Positions 39,443 through 50,342 of a stretch of 64,000 nucleotides of DNA are shown piece by piece. Position numbers and translations under genes: made by a program. The first letter of the stretch is position 1. Each line of letters begins with the position of its first letter. This stretch comes from Alkanindiges illinoisensis (GTDB lineage: Bacteria > Pseudomonadota > Gammaproteobacteria > Pseudomonadales > Moraxellaceae). The stretch is taken from the NCBI RefSeq assembly GCF_004377485.1, contig NZ_SNTY01000012.1, positions 1 to 64,000 on the forward strand, read 5' to 3'. The notes below the pieces were generated by a model that saw only the letters and a list, made by a program, of their open reading frames with translations, ran no database searches and was not told where the DNA came from.

Positions 39443-40232
39443 TAGTCACAACACCAGTTTAAGGCAGTCTCTAGGAATTCAGAAGAGAGTAGTTTTTGCA
39501 CTGCTCATGCGTGAAATTATCACACGCTTTGGAAGACATAATATTGGTTTTTTATGGCTTTTCGCAGAACCAATGATTTTTACACTTGCTATTACTGCGG
39601 CCTGGACAGCTACAAAAGGTGTGCATGGTAGTGAGCTTCCAATCATCCCCTTTGCCGTAACAGGTTATTCAACCGTACTATTGTGGCGTAATGTGGCCAA
39701 CCGCTGTGGTAAAGCGGTTGAAGCCAATGGCGCTCTACTTTTTCACCGTAATGTGAAAATTATTGATCTTATGCTTTCCAGGATAATTCTGGAAATAGGC
39801 GGTGCAACAATTTCCTTTGTGGTAATTAGCGTTGCTTTTATCGCTCTAGGCTTAATGGAACTTCCTGATAATATATTTCTTATGTTAATGGCATGGTTAT
39901 TAACTGCATGGTTTGCTACAGGCCTAGGCTTCATAGTAGGAGTAATCAGTGAAGTTTCCGAGTTATTCGATAGGCTTTGGCATGCTTTTACCTATATTCT
40001 GTTCGGGCTGTCAGGAGTCGGGTTTCTGGTTGACTGGCTTCCTACAGGAATGCAAAAAGTAGTTCTCTACATACCTATGGTACATGGTACCGAAATGCTT
40101 AGACATGGATATTTTGGAGATAGTATTGTTACTTATGAAGACCCTGTGTTTTTAATTCTTATTAATATTTCTTTTACATTTTTTGGCCTATTGGCTATAA
40201 AGAGATTAAGTAAAACGGTAACGCCAGAATGA
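39420..40232 (+). CDS. kpsM: Capsule ABC transporter permease KpsM
   Basis: The protein has 270 residues from a GTG at 39420. A second GTG two codons on is also possible. LLMREIITRFGRHNIGFLWL and FAEPMIFTLAITAAW, then GYSTVLLWRNVANRCGKAVE, are typical of ABC-2 type polysaccharide permeases with six membrane segments. IPMVHGTEMLRHGYFGDS is the conserved loop before the last segment. It exports lipid-linked capsule across the inner membrane with KpsT, whose start overlaps its stop by 4 bases. Confidence 0.9.
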   Translation: MHVNTKTNSHNTSLRQSLGIQKRVVFALLMREIITRFGRHNIGFLWLFAEPMIFTLAITAAWTATKGVHGSELPIIPFAVTGYSTVLLWRNVANRCGKAVEANGALLFHRNVKIIDLMLSRIILEIGGATISFVVISVAFIALGLMELPDNIFLMLMAWLLTAWFATGLGFIVGVISEVSELFDRLWHAFTYILFGLSGVGFLVDWLPTGMQKVVLYIPMVHGTEMLRHGYFGDSIVTYEDPVFLILINISFTFFGLLAIKRLSKTVTPE

Positions 40233-40882
40233 TAAAGCTTGAAGATGTTGTTAAAAAATATCCGATTAATGGGGGTCATAAAGTAGTACTAGACCATATA
40301 AATTTTAATATCGATAAAGGCGAAAAAGTTGGGATTCTTGGCAGAAATGGTGCTGGTAAATCCACACTCATCCGTTTAATTAGTGAGGCTGAATATCCAA
40401 CTAGTGGCTTTATCACTCGTGATATGAGTATTTCTTGGCCAATTGCTTTTGGTGGTGGCTTTCAAGGAACCTTAACTGGCGTAGACAATGTATATTTTAT
40501 TTCCAGAATATATGGTTTAAATCCCAAAAAGACTTTGCCTTTTATTGAAGAGTTTGCAGAATTAGGGAAATACATTCGTGAACCAATAAAAACATATTCT
40601 TCAGGGATGCGTGCCCGTCTTGCATTTGCCATTTCAATGGCTGTTGAGTTTGATTGTTTTTTAATTGATGAAGTAGTTGCGGTTGGGGATCAACGATTCC
40701 ATGAGAAATGCCATCATGAATTATTTGTAAAACGCGCTGATCGTGCCAAAATACTTGTTTCACATGATATAAACTTTATTAGAACTTATTGTTCCCGAGC
40801 CTCTGTATTACATGAAGGAAAACTATTTAACTTTGAAGAATTAGAGTCTGCATTAGGTTTTTATCAATCTACCATGAGCTAG
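40229..40882 (+). CDS. kpsT: Capsule ABC transporter ATPase KpsT
   Basis: The protein has 217 residues. Walker A is GRNGAGKST (residues 38 to 46), the signature is KTYSSGMRARLAFAISMA, Walker B is CFLIDEVVAVGD, and the switch His lies in ILVSHD. The short length and lack of a C-terminal sugar-binding domain fit KpsT of group 2 capsules rather than Wzt. Adjacent kpsM confirms it. Confidence 0.9.
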   Translation: MIKLEDVVKKYPINGGHKVVLDHINFNIDKGEKVGILGRNGAGKSTLIRLISEAEYPTSGFITRDMSISWPIAFGGGFQGTLTGVDNVYFISRIYGLNPKKTLPFIEEFAELGKYIREPIKTYSSGMRARLAFAISMAVEFDCFLIDEVVAVGDQRFHEKCHHELFVKRADRAKILVSHDINFIRTYCSRASVLHEGKLFNFEELESALGFYQSTMS

Positions 40883-40883
40883 T

Positions 40884-42266
40884 TTACTTAATTAAAGTAC
40901 TTACTAGCTTTAACTCTACCTTAGAAATTGAAGTTAACACCTCATCCGGAGATAGCACCACCACCTCTATATCCTGGTATTGTGATGCTAATGTTATATC
41001 TATTTCCTTAAAGAAATCTCTTTCGATGGCATTGAAAGTGATCTGCTTTAATATAATTTTGCCGCACTCGGCCGTTATTCTTATAACTATCTCTTTGTTT
41101 GGTTGCGCTTCTTTAACCGCTCCTATTACAATAACTTTAAAATTGCTGGCTGGTAAAGTAACATAAGGTCCAAAACATAATGTACCGCCTTTTTTATTCC
41201 CTATAAACTGATCCAATACTAAACTGGATTGTTCAGCTTTAAGAAAATTATCGCCTGGATAATAATCTCTATATCCTTTAAAAATATAGCCCATTAATTG
41301 TTTTACGGTATTGGGGACTCTAGACAATAAAAATAAATGCTTTTCGAAACTTATCACATCACCATAGTCACTTTCTTCATCATAACAAATAATAAAAAGT
41401 TTATAGGCAGATGTAAACTTACGCTCTTCTATTAAACGGTGTAAAACCCTATCAATAAGATTATTAAAATTATAGTCATCATATCTAGATCTAAATAACT
41501 GCAATATCTTTTTTGTTCTGAGTTTACAAGTTTCAATACTCCGAAAAATTATATTGACTGCATAGTAATCATAACTAGAATTACGTAATTTTACTCTTAC
41601 ATCTTTCCAATTAATCTGCTCATCATTTATCAATGAACCGATCACCATTTTTAAGTATCCTACTTCTGCTAATGCCGAAACAGAAGGGTGGCCTGAAAAA
41701 GGCAAGCTTATTACATCATAGCTTTTGAAATGATTAATTAATTGTAATACATGTTTCTTGTCAGTATATGCAAATGGATCATATATAATAACCGCATGGG
41801 TATTATATAAATTGTTAGGCCAGCGATAAAAATTAGGCAATCTTTTTGCCTCATAACGCCACCGCTTTTCATAAGGACAAACATCACCATCAATTGAGTA
41901 TTGAGGACAAAAAGCAATGACTTGTGTTAATTTTAACCATTCAGAAAAATATAATGCTGCATAAGCCCCCATGCTGCATCCATAACCTATTCGCTTTTTA
42001 TATTTTTGTAAAATATTTTTTTGAATCCAGTCCAATTGAGAAAATGTTAATTCTTGATACCAGTTATTCTCTAAAGTTTTAAATACTAATACATCAAAAT
42101 TTTCTTTTAATAAAAAATGTTCTGCAAAGCCTGGCCTATCAAATCCAAGATCTCCATGAGGATTAAAAGTTATGACAATAGTATCACTATTATTTTTAAT
42201 CAACTCACCTATAACTTCATTACCTTGAAAAACCATCTCTCTCTTATGTCCATTACTGATATTCAA
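40884..42266 (-). CDS. Alpha/beta-hydrolase-like protein inside the capsule locus
   Basis: The protein has 460 residues. Residues 25 to 200 look like an alpha/beta hydrolase: a strand (TIVITFNPHGDLGFD), the nucleophile elbow GYGCSMGAYAAL with Ser98, a strand with Asp163 (HAVIIYDPFAYTD), and His193 in PFSGHPSV. The rest, about 260 residues, is helical and then beta-rich, with no recognised family. It is transcribed against its capsule neighbours, with 1 base after kpsT, and is AT-rich. It may add or remove an acyl group on the polysaccharide, which is an inference from place and fold. Confidence 0.6.
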   Translation of the reverse strand: MNISNGHKREMVFQGNEVIGELIKNNSDTIVITFNPHGDLGFDRPGFAEHFLLKENFDVLVFKTLENNWYQELTFSQLDWIQKNILQKYKKRIGYGCSMGAYAALYFSEWLKLTQVIAFCPQYSIDGDVCPYEKRWRYEAKRLPNFYRWPNNLYNTHAVIIYDPFAYTDKKHVLQLINHFKSYDVISLPFSGHPSVSALAEVGYLKMVIGSLINDEQINWKDVRVKLRNSSYDYYAVNIIFRSIETCKLRTKKILQLFRSRYDDYNFNNLIDRVLHRLIEERKFTSAYKLFIICYDEESDYGDVISFEKHLFLLSRVPNTVKQLMGYIFKGYRDYYPGDNFLKAEQSSLVLDQFIGNKKGGTLCFGPYVTLPASNFKVIVIGAVKEAQPNKEIVIRITAECGKIILKQITFNAIERDFFKEIDITLASQYQDIEVVVLSPDEVLTSISKVELKLVSTLIK

Positions 42267-42447
42267 TTTTTAATTCACTAGTGAAATACTTTATCTGTAA
42301 TAAATTTAGCAGATTCTGCTAGTTACTTCAATAATATAAGATCAAAGCCTTAGATGAAATTTTTAGAATTTTAATATATTTGTATAGAGCTCCGTTTTAA
42401 TATGATATATATTAACAGTTATTCAGTTCTTCAAATTAGGTAATTCC
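42267..42447. other. Divergent intergenic region
   Basis: This AT-rich stretch of 181 bases separates the hydrolase-like gene (leftward) from a glycosyltransferase gene (rightward). It should hold both promoters. TATGATATATATT at about 42400 is a likely -10 area for the rightward gene, but I see no certain -35 box. Confidence 0.3.
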
Positions 42448-43773
42448 ATGTCCAAACAAAAACTTGCCATAGTTAGTACATTTGATGATTTATGCGGTAT
42501 TGCGAGCTATACTAAAGCCATAGTAGAGCAACTTAGCCCCTATTATGATATTAAAGTTTTTGATCTTGATCAATTTTTACTGTCTAATGTTAAAAGTGAT
42601 ATTGTCAAATTAGCTAATCAGGATATTGATAATATTTGTAAAGAGATTGCTAGAGATTTTGATGTTGTAAATATTCAGCTCGAACACGGTACACTAGGGA
42701 AAAAACCCAACATTATATTTAAGCGTTTAAAGAAAATTATCTTGGCATCACCGAAATTGTGCATTACCTTTCATACTGTTCTGCACAGTGAAGGTGGGAT
42801 TGACTGGCGCTCCATTAGATTACATGCAAAGAAGCTTGAACTAAATAAAGTGCGCTCACATCTAAATCACATTAGAAATTCAACTTATTTAACTGATCAG
42901 ATTTATAACTTAATTAGACAACAACAAAAATTAGGTAAAGATATTAGTATTATTGTCCACACTAAACGTGATGCACGATATATGAGTGTTATCCAAAAAC
43001 TCAAAAATGTCTATCATCATCCATTAGTGTACTTAAGTAAGCAAACTAGCGAAAAAGTTAAAAATGAGGCAAGTAAGAAAAATTTTCCTGCTCTAGCTAA
43101 TTTATCTGAAGATACTATTCTGTTAGGTTGCTTTGGCTTTTACGGTGTATACAAGGGTACTGAAACAGCAATTAATGCCTTAAAACTATTACCTAGTAAT
43201 TATCATCTAGCCATTTTTGGAGGAGTTCACCCAAATAATATTAATAAGAATGAGATAATAAACAATGATGTCAAAAGAATTCTCGAAACTATTGCAGTAG
43301 GTAAAACTGAATTAGATGTAGCAACTAGTATCTCTGATAAAGCTCAAAATGTGACTTTTGAATTAGACAGCAAATGGATGAATGAGGCTGTTAATAAACC
43401 GCATAAAGATGATTTATCCTCCAGAGTTCACTTTGCTGGCGCTCCTACAGATGAAGATTTTCCAAAAGCTATGGCTATCTGTGATATTGTTTTATTACCC
43501 TACAATGAAGTAGGTCAATCTGCTTCAGGTCCAGGCTCTATGGCTATTGATATGGGCAAGCATATTGTTGCGTCTCGCACAAAAACTTTTTTACAACTTA
43601 GTCGTTATTATCCTGAGGCGATGGACTTTTTCGATATTGGCAATTCACTTCAGCTTGCTCAAGTGTTAGAAGGTATTGATGTTAAAAACCCTCGTGCTAA
43701 AAAAGATTATAGTTATAATACTGAAAGCAATGTGAATTTATATCGCTCTGCTTTATTTAGTAAAGATATTTAA
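42448..43773 (+). CDS. Glycosyltransferase, GT4-like
   Basis: The protein has 441 residues. KLAIVSTFDDLCGIASYTKA at the start and GVYKGTETAINALKLLPSNY then LAIFGGVHP in the second half fit a GT-B glycosyltransferase of family 4. VHFAGAPTDEDFPKAMAICD and VLLPYNEVGQSASGPGSMAI hold the donor-binding glutamate region. It likely adds a sugar to the capsule repeat or main chain, perhaps D-rhamnose. The gene is AT-rich and ends before a strong bidirectional hairpin. Confidence 0.75.
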   Translation: MSKQKLAIVSTFDDLCGIASYTKAIVEQLSPYYDIKVFDLDQFLLSNVKSDIVKLANQDIDNICKEIARDFDVVNIQLEHGTLGKKPNIIFKRLKKIILASPKLCITFHTVLHSEGGIDWRSIRLHAKKLELNKVRSHLNHIRNSTYLTDQIYNLIRQQQKLGKDISIIVHTKRDARYMSVIQKLKNVYHHPLVYLSKQTSEKVKNEASKKNFPALANLSEDTILLGCFGFYGVYKGTETAINALKLLPSNYHLAIFGGVHPNNINKNEIINNDVKRILETIAVGKTELDVATSISDKAQNVTFELDSKWMNEAVNKPHKDDLSSRVHFAGAPTDEDFPKAMAICDIVLLPYNEVGQSASGPGSMAIDMGKHIVASRTKTFLQLSRYYPEAMDFFDIGNSLQLAQVLEGIDVKNPRAKKDYSYNTESNVNLYRSALFSKDI

Positions 43774-43798
43774 GTTGCGTTAACTATTTGCAATTGGA

Positions 43799-43832
43799 TT
43801 AGTAGGCTCATTCACTCTTTTGAGCCTACTAA
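43799..43832. terminator. Bidirectional terminator-like hairpin between convergent genes
   Basis: TTAGTAGGCTCA/TGAGCCTACTAA forms a perfect 12-bp stem with a 10-base loop between the rightward glycosyltransferase gene and the leftward rmd gene. The tail is AT-rich rather than a pure T run. Confidence 0.65.
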
Positions 43833-43984
43833 TTAAATATTGAATTAAATTAATTACCCATCAGAGTTATACGAATATTTTATAAGAACTGATATTCATT
43901 TCTTTGGAATTAATAGCTTTACTTAGGTTAATAGTGGTTTAATTTTTGTATAATAATCCTATTTGCGTATTATGTGTCTCAATT

Positions 43985-44893
43985 TTAATTTAGAGCCATC
44001 CATTCAATAGTTGCCTCAAGTGGATAACGCTTAATATCACTTACTGCTTTATTTAATATGGCTGGATCGCCTAATAGTAATTTTATTTCATTAGTACGTA
44101 CAAATGCTGGATTAATCCTGATTTCATTAAATTGATGATTAGTAGCATCTTGGGCATAGTTTAGTATTTGGTGGAGCGTATAGGCTTGACCTGAACAGAT
44201 ATTTATTGTTCTAAAATTTGCTGAATTTTTTCTCTGAATTAACTCCATATAGAATCTCGCGACATCACGAACATCTGAAAAATCTCGTGCAATATCAAGG
44301 TTACCTAATTCAATGACGGGTTGTTTAGCTTTAGCCGCTTGTATAATCTTTGGCACTAAAAAATTGCTGCTTTGATGTAGGCCCGTGTAATTAAAAGGTC
44401 TTACAATAGTGATGGGGAAATATTGGCTATATAAACCACTGATATATTCACCTGTTACTTTTGTCACTGCATAATCATTTACAGGTGCAAAAGGGGTTGC
44501 TTCAGTTAATGGCTGGCCAGAATCATTATTACCATAGACATTGGCACTGCTGGCTACCATAACATGTTCAGGCAATGTGTCCGCATTCTTTAAAGCTTCC
44601 ATTAAATTGCGTGTACCAATCACATTGGTTTCATACAATTCACTCATATCAGCATGAGCAACAAAAGAGATAGCGGCCAGATGAATAACATAATGTGGCT
44701 TTATCTGGTCGATAATCTGCTTAAGCCTTGTATAGCTATTAAGTGAAATAGCAAAAATCTGTTTAACGCCATCCATATCACGGTTTTGCGCATGCGAAAA
44801 CCCATAGACCTCATATCCCAGATCAACAAATCTACGGGCAACATATCTGCCCGTAAATCCAGTTATACCCGTAATTAATATACGTTTAGTCAC
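43985..44893 (-). CDS. rmd: GDP-6-deoxy-4-keto-D-mannose reductase
   Basis: The protein has 302 residues. It is a short-chain dehydrogenase/epimerase with the NAD(P)-binding GITGFTGRYVA at the start, a catalytic YAVTK (Tyr and Lys) and SSANVYG before it. NFLVPKIIQAAK and LGNLDIARDFSDVRDVARFY fit RMD, which makes GDP-D-rhamnose from the product of Gmd. It follows gmd with no gap, so the two are translated together. A GDP-L-fucose synthase would be a different family with an epimerase active site. Confidence 0.8.
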   Translation of the reverse strand: MTKRILITGITGFTGRYVARRFVDLGYEVYGFSHAQNRDMDGVKQIFAISLNSYTRLKQIIDQIKPHYVIHLAAISFVAHADMSELYETNVIGTRNLMEALKNADTLPEHVMVASSANVYGNNDSGQPLTEATPFAPVNDYAVTKVTGEYISGLYSQYFPITIVRPFNYTGLHQSSNFLVPKIIQAAKAKQPVIELGNLDIARDFSDVRDVARFYMELIQRKNSANFRTINICSGQAYTLHQILNYAQDATNHQFNEIRINPAFVRTNEIKLLLGDPAILNKAVSDIKRYPLEATIEWMALN

Positions 44894-45937
<1,044 letters not shown>

Positions 45938-46134
45938 TTAATAAATCTGAACTACAAATATTTATAAAGATTGTTAAAAAGTAGTTTTAAATATTATCTA
46001 CTTGCTTAACAATTTATTACTATGGATCTAAGATATAATATCATGATAACTAAATGAAATTTTTATCACATGCTTTGTAAAAGCTTGACAGAATATCAGA
46101 TCCACTCTAATTGATTAGAGAAATAAAATTATTT

Positions 46135-47541
46135 TTAACTAACCCGGCCATAAATATCACTAAAGCGGACAATATCATCTTCTCCCAGATAAATCCCCAC
46201 CTGCACTTCAATAAGAACGCACTCGATAACACCAGGATTGGTCAAACGGTGAGTCTGGCCAGCAGGAATATAAGTAGATTCATTAGGATGCAATAATTTT
46301 TCTTCTTCACCATTAACCACTTTGGCAGTACCTGATACTACAATCCAGTGCTCACTCCGATGATGATGCATTTGCAGTGACAGACTGCCACCAGGCTTAA
46401 CGGCAATGCGTTTCATTTTAAAACCGTTACCCTCTTCCAGTGTGGTATAGGTACCCCATGGCCGGTTCACTGTACGGTGTAACTGGCATGACTCATGTTT
46501 AACTTCTTTTAAACGATTAACGACTTTTTTGACATCTTGCGCATTAGCACGGTTCGCAATTAACAGCGCGTCTGGTGTATCCACAATAATAAGATCTTCG
46601 ACACCAACTGTTGCAACAATACGGTTGGCATTACTTTTTATATAATTGTTTTTTGAATTAATCAAAATAGAGTCAGTTGCACCATCTAGCTGGTTACCAT
46701 TTTCATCAGCAGGCGCTAAATCACTAATACTGTCCCATGAGCCAATATCACTCCACCCAATGTCACAGGATACGACAGATATCTTGTCCGATTTCTCTAA
46801 AATCGCATAGTCAATTGAAATATCAGGAGCCTGAGAGAATTCTTTTTCACCCAACAGGCATTCTTCCTGAGAATCACCCTGCTGGTGTTGAATTGCTTGC
46901 TTCACAGCCTTAAGCACTTCAGGGGCATGCTGGGCTAATTCCTTAAGCATGGTGCCCGCTGTAAAGCAAAACATGCCAGAATTCCACAGAAAACCGGCTG
47001 AAACGTATTCTACTGCCTTTTCATAGTCTGGTTTTTCAATAAAGCGCACTACATCGCTACCGTTGGCTTCAATGTAGCCATAGCCCGTTTCAGGATTAGA
47101 AGGCTGAATACCAAAGGTAACAATACGACCTGTTTTAGCGAGAATAGCGGCCTTCTCTACCGCATTTTGGAAACTTTCACATTTTTGAATCAGGTGATCA
47201 GCAGCCAAAGCCAGCAGTATTGTATCTTCGCCAAACAACTCTGCGGCCAGTAAAGCACTGGCTGCAATCGCAGGTGCGGTATTTCGGCCCACTGGTTCCA
47301 ATATAAAATGCGGCTTTTTATTATGGGTAATATCTAAATAAGCATCTCGGGTTAGAAACAAGGTGTCTTTACTGGTGACTGTAATAATATCTGTCACACC
47401 AGCTAAATTTGCCGCCCTTAAAAAGGTCTTTTGTATTAATGAATGCTCATCAACCAGCATAAATGGTTTTGGATGAAGCTCACGCGAAACAGGCCATAGT
47501 CGGGAGCCGGCCCCACCAGAAATAATCACAGGAACGAGCAT
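46135..47541 (-). CDS. manC: Mannose-1-phosphate guanylyltransferase/mannose-6-phosphate isomerase
   Basis: The protein has 468 residues, normal for the bifunctional type. The guanylyltransferase part has the nucleotide loop GGAGSRLWPVSRELHPKPF and FIEKPDYEKA. The C-terminal cupin part (GGSLSLQMHHHRSEHWIVVS then NESTYIPAGQTHRL) is the isomerase. It makes GDP-mannose, the substrate of Gmd. No phosphomannomutase gene is seen here, so it must be encoded elsewhere. It is separated from gmd by 206 AT-rich bases without a gene. Confidence 0.9.
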   Translation of the reverse strand: MLVPVIISGGAGSRLWPVSRELHPKPFMLVDEHSLIQKTFLRAANLAGVTDIITVTSKDTLFLTRDAYLDITHNKKPHFILEPVGRNTAPAIAASALLAAELFGEDTILLALAADHLIQKCESFQNAVEKAAILAKTGRIVTFGIQPSNPETGYGYIEANGSDVVRFIEKPDYEKAVEYVSAGFLWNSGMFCFTAGTMLKELAQHAPEVLKAVKQAIQHQQGDSQEECLLGEKEFSQAPDISIDYAILEKSDKISVVSCDIGWSDIGSWDSISDLAPADENGNQLDGATDSILINSKNNYIKSNANRIVATVGVEDLIIVDTPDALLIANRANAQDVKKVVNRLKEVKHESCQLHRTVNRPWGTYTTLEEGNGFKMKRIAVKPGGSLSLQMHHHRSEHWIVVSGTAKVVNGEEEKLLHPNESTYIPAGQTHRLTNPGVIECVLIEVQVGIYLGEDDIVRFSDIYGRVS

Positions 47542-47978
47542 TGTAGCCTCATTAAAAAATATATTGTGTTAATTAGTTAAATAATTAGACAAGGACACGA
47601 AAGCCTAACCATCGTGATTTTAAAGACCAAGCAGAAAAAAACAAGGTGCAGGTTGAATACTTCACGTTTCAATATGTTAATTTAACCAATCAATCGCTTT
47701 ATTTACATAGTATATACAGGGTAGCTTGGTAAAAATTTGCCAACCTGAAACTAAAATGTTCGTTTATTGATCAGTAGATCAGCATAGAAAATCATAATTT
47801 CTATAATTCTAAAAAAAAATTCCTTTAAAATAAGCGTTTTAATTAAGAAGTTGTATTTTTCTCATTCTTTACTATTTAGGCATTTATATAAAATGACCTG
47901 TTAATGACTGTTGATTACAGCACATGCTATTATCGCGTTTAAAATTAAATGCAATGTTTTTTGGTGGAGAATAAATCA
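47542..47978. other. Long divergent intergenic region of the capsule locus
   Basis: These 437 bases contain no credible gene. They separate leftward manC from rightward kpsD and should hold both promoters. A candidate rightward promoter is TTGTAT near 47853 with TATTTA 16 bases further on. The region is strongly AT-rich, as in regions silenced by H-NS-like proteins, but I see no defined operator. Confidence 0.4.
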
Positions 47979-49145
47979 ATGGCAATGGGCCTAGCTAAAC
48001 ACTTTATGGTTTTACCCTTATTGATTGCAATCAGTGCCTGTACCTCTTCCAACAGCTTTTTAGCAACTTCAGGTCCTAGCCGTGCTGCTATTGAAAATAT
48101 GGGCACACAGCCTGTTGAGTCTGCGATCCCGGTTTTACCTTTAACCAGTGAAGTGGTGAACCAGGTAGGTGCTTATGCTTCAGTGGTTAGGTTTTCTGAC
48201 GTATTTCCTACCAATAAAAGTACAACTGGAAGGATTGGTATTGGTGATTTGGTGGAAGTTTCTTTATGGGAAACGCCGCCTGCAGTGCTATTTTCAACCT
48301 CAGGTGTACAATCTTTTAGCAGTGGTAAAGAGTTGTCATTACCTGAACAAATGGTTGATGTGAAGGGCAATATCTCTATACCTTTTATAGGCAGTGTTTC
48401 AGTTCAAGGCAAAATTCCTGCACAGGTCGAACGGGAAATTGTAGCCCGTTTAAGAGGACGAGCCCATAAACCTCAGGCTTTTGTTCGCCTGGTTAAAAAT
48501 AACAACGCCACAGTGACCGTAGTGGGTAGTTCTGGCAACAATAAACTGGTGCCTCTGTCCTCCAAAAATGAGCGGCTGCTTGAAGCAGTTGCACTGGCTG
48601 GCGGCGTTAGTGATTCATTGAATCGCATTAGCATTCAGCTTACCCGTCAGGATCAGGTGGTTTCAATGCCTTTAGAAGCGATTGTTAAAGATCCCCGGCA
48701 GAATATTTACCTGAATTCAGGTGACGTGATTACCATTTTAAACCAGCCCTTGAATTTCACCGTATTGGGCGCTTCAGGTAAAAATGAAGAAATAGGCTTT
48801 GAGTCCAAGGGTATTAGTCTGGCACAAGCGTTGGGTCGTGCAGGTGGTGTGCAGGATTTCCGAGCTGATGCCAGAGGGGTATTCATCTTCAGGTTTGAAG
48901 ATCCAAACCGTTTAACAGAACTTACGCCGCTTGCTTCAAATCCTCAACATTTGATCGATGGAAAGTTTCCGGTTATTTATCAGATAGATTTAAAAGACCC
49001 ACAAACTTTTTTTTGGGCACAAAAGTTTATGATCCAGAATAATGACATGGTTTATATTTCAAATGCATCTTCGGCTGAGCTTAACAAGTTTATTGGCATT
49101 GTCACCTCAAGTATCTTCTCGGTAAATGCTGCTAAAGGCTTGTAA
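47979..49145 (+). CDS. kpsD: Outer-membrane polysaccharide export lipoprotein, KpsD/Wza type
   Basis: The protein has 388 residues from the ATG at 47979, which has GGTGGAGA upstream. A lipoprotein signal (VLPLLIAISAC) gives the lipid-bearing Cys21. RIGIGDLVEVSLWETPPAVL and ISIPFIGSVSVQGKIPAQVE are the polysaccharide export domain, followed by soluble ligand-binding repeats (VTVVGSSGNNKLVPL and FTVLGASGKNEEIGF). It forms the outer-membrane exit for the capsule, with KpsE. It is shorter than E. coli KpsD and closer in size to Wza or CtrA. Confidence 0.85.
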   Translation: MAMGLAKHFMVLPLLIAISACTSSNSFLATSGPSRAAIENMGTQPVESAIPVLPLTSEVVNQVGAYASVVRFSDVFPTNKSTTGRIGIGDLVEVSLWETPPAVLFSTSGVQSFSSGKELSLPEQMVDVKGNISIPFIGSVSVQGKIPAQVEREIVARLRGRAHKPQAFVRLVKNNNATVTVVGSSGNNKLVPLSSKNERLLEAVALAGGVSDSLNRISIQLTRQDQVVSMPLEAIVKDPRQNIYLNSGDVITILNQPLNFTVLGASGKNEEIGFESKGISLAQALGRAGGVQDFRADARGVFIFRFEDPNRLTELTPLASNPQHLIDGKFPVIYQIDLKDPQTFFWAQKFMIQNNDMVYISNASSAELNKFIGIVTSSIFSVNAAKGL

Positions 49146-50339
49146 ATGTCCGATGTAATACAGGGGCGTGTTGCAATTGATGCGACACGCCAATACCGAC
49201 GTGTGTTTAACCAAAAGATGGCCACGGGTATTGATAAAGTAGATTTGGCCTATATTAGACAATATCAAACGAGTGCTAATGCTGTATTACGTTTAAAAAA
49301 ACGCTGGTTTGTTCTCAATGCCAATGACTCGGCTATTCTTTTTGGAAAGATTCTGCAAAATCGATCATTATCACGGATTGAGTTACTTCGCTTTTGTGCG
49401 AATACATGCCTTAGCTCTAAGCGTCGCTATCCAACTGTATTAATTAATACCAGTCATAGCGGGCTGGAACAGGCAGATTACAGTATTCAGGCCAAACGCC
49501 TGTTCAAACGGGTTGCTTATTTTTTGCATGATATTATTCCTTTAGAGTATCCAGAATACTGTAAGGCAGGTGAAACATTAAAGCATGAGGCTCGAGTTAA
49601 AACCATTGTACAGTCAGGGCATCTGGTTATTACCAATTCACAAGATACGCTGGATAAATTTAAATATTTTAGTCAGCAACAATTTAAAGCTGCTTCCCTG
49701 CCTACAGGGACAGTTGCTTTACTGGGTACAGAATTGCATTTACCTGTACCTCAAAGGAATAAGTCAGAGATACTTATAGTGCCGGGTAATTTTCCTTACT
49801 TCGTCATTCTGGGTACAATTGAACCACGAAAAAACCATTTATTGTTACTTCAGGTTTGGCGTAGGCTGGCTGAGCAACTTAAGGAAAATTGTCCCAAGCT
49901 TTATATTATCGGTAAACGCGGCTGGGATATTGAACAAGTTATTGATATTCTGGAGCGTGCACCTTATGCCAAGCAGCATATCTTAGAAATTTCTAATGCA
50001 TGCGATATGCAAGTAAACCTGCTTTTACAGGATGCACGTGCTCTACTTTTCCCCTCGTTTGCAGAAGGTTTTGGGTTACCACTGGTACAGGCTTTACAGC
50101 TTTCCACCCCTGTCATTGCTTCTGATTTACCTGTTTTTAAGGAGTTAGCCAACACTATTCCAGATTATGCTGACCCTATTGATGTGATGCAATGGATGCA
50201 TCTTATTATTAACTACAGTAGTGATAACAGTACATTGCGGACAGCTCAACTTGAACGTCTAGCAAATTTTCAGGCTTTTTCCTGGAAAGAGCACTTTAAC
50301 ATTGTGACTCCCCAACTTAATCATCTTTTTGTTAGCTAG
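49146..50339 (+). CDS. Glycosyltransferase, GT4 family
   Basis: The protein has 397 residues and starts directly after the kpsD stop. VAIDATRQYRRVFNQKMATG at the start, VAYFLHDIIPLEYPEY in the acceptor domain and FVILGTIEPRKNHLLLLQVW then ALLFPSFAEGFGLPLVQALQ in the donor domain are typical GT4 motifs, the last with the E-x-x-x-x-x-x-x-E pair. It probably transfers mannose or rhamnose residues from GDP-sugars in the capsule chain. The linkage is not predictable. Confidence 0.85.
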   Translation: MSDVIQGRVAIDATRQYRRVFNQKMATGIDKVDLAYIRQYQTSANAVLRLKKRWFVLNANDSAILFGKILQNRSLSRIELLRFCANTCLSSKRRYPTVLINTSHSGLEQADYSIQAKRLFKRVAYFLHDIIPLEYPEYCKAGETLKHEARVKTIVQSGHLVITNSQDTLDKFKYFSQQQFKAASLPTGTVALLGTELHLPVPQRNKSEILIVPGNFPYFVILGTIEPRKNHLLLLQVWRRLAEQLKENCPKLYIIGKRGWDIEQVIDILERAPYAKQHILEISNACDMQVNLLLQDARALLFPSFAEGFGLPLVQALQLSTPVIASDLPVFKELANTIPDYADPIDVMQWMHLIINYSSDNSTLRTAQLERLANFQAFSWKEHFNIVTPQLNHLFVS

Positions 50340-50342
50340 CTT

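Noticed and set aside
46088-46135. The inverted repeat CTCTAAT/ATTAGAG downstream of manC as terminator.
   Set aside because: On the manC strand no T run follows the stem, so it does not qualify.
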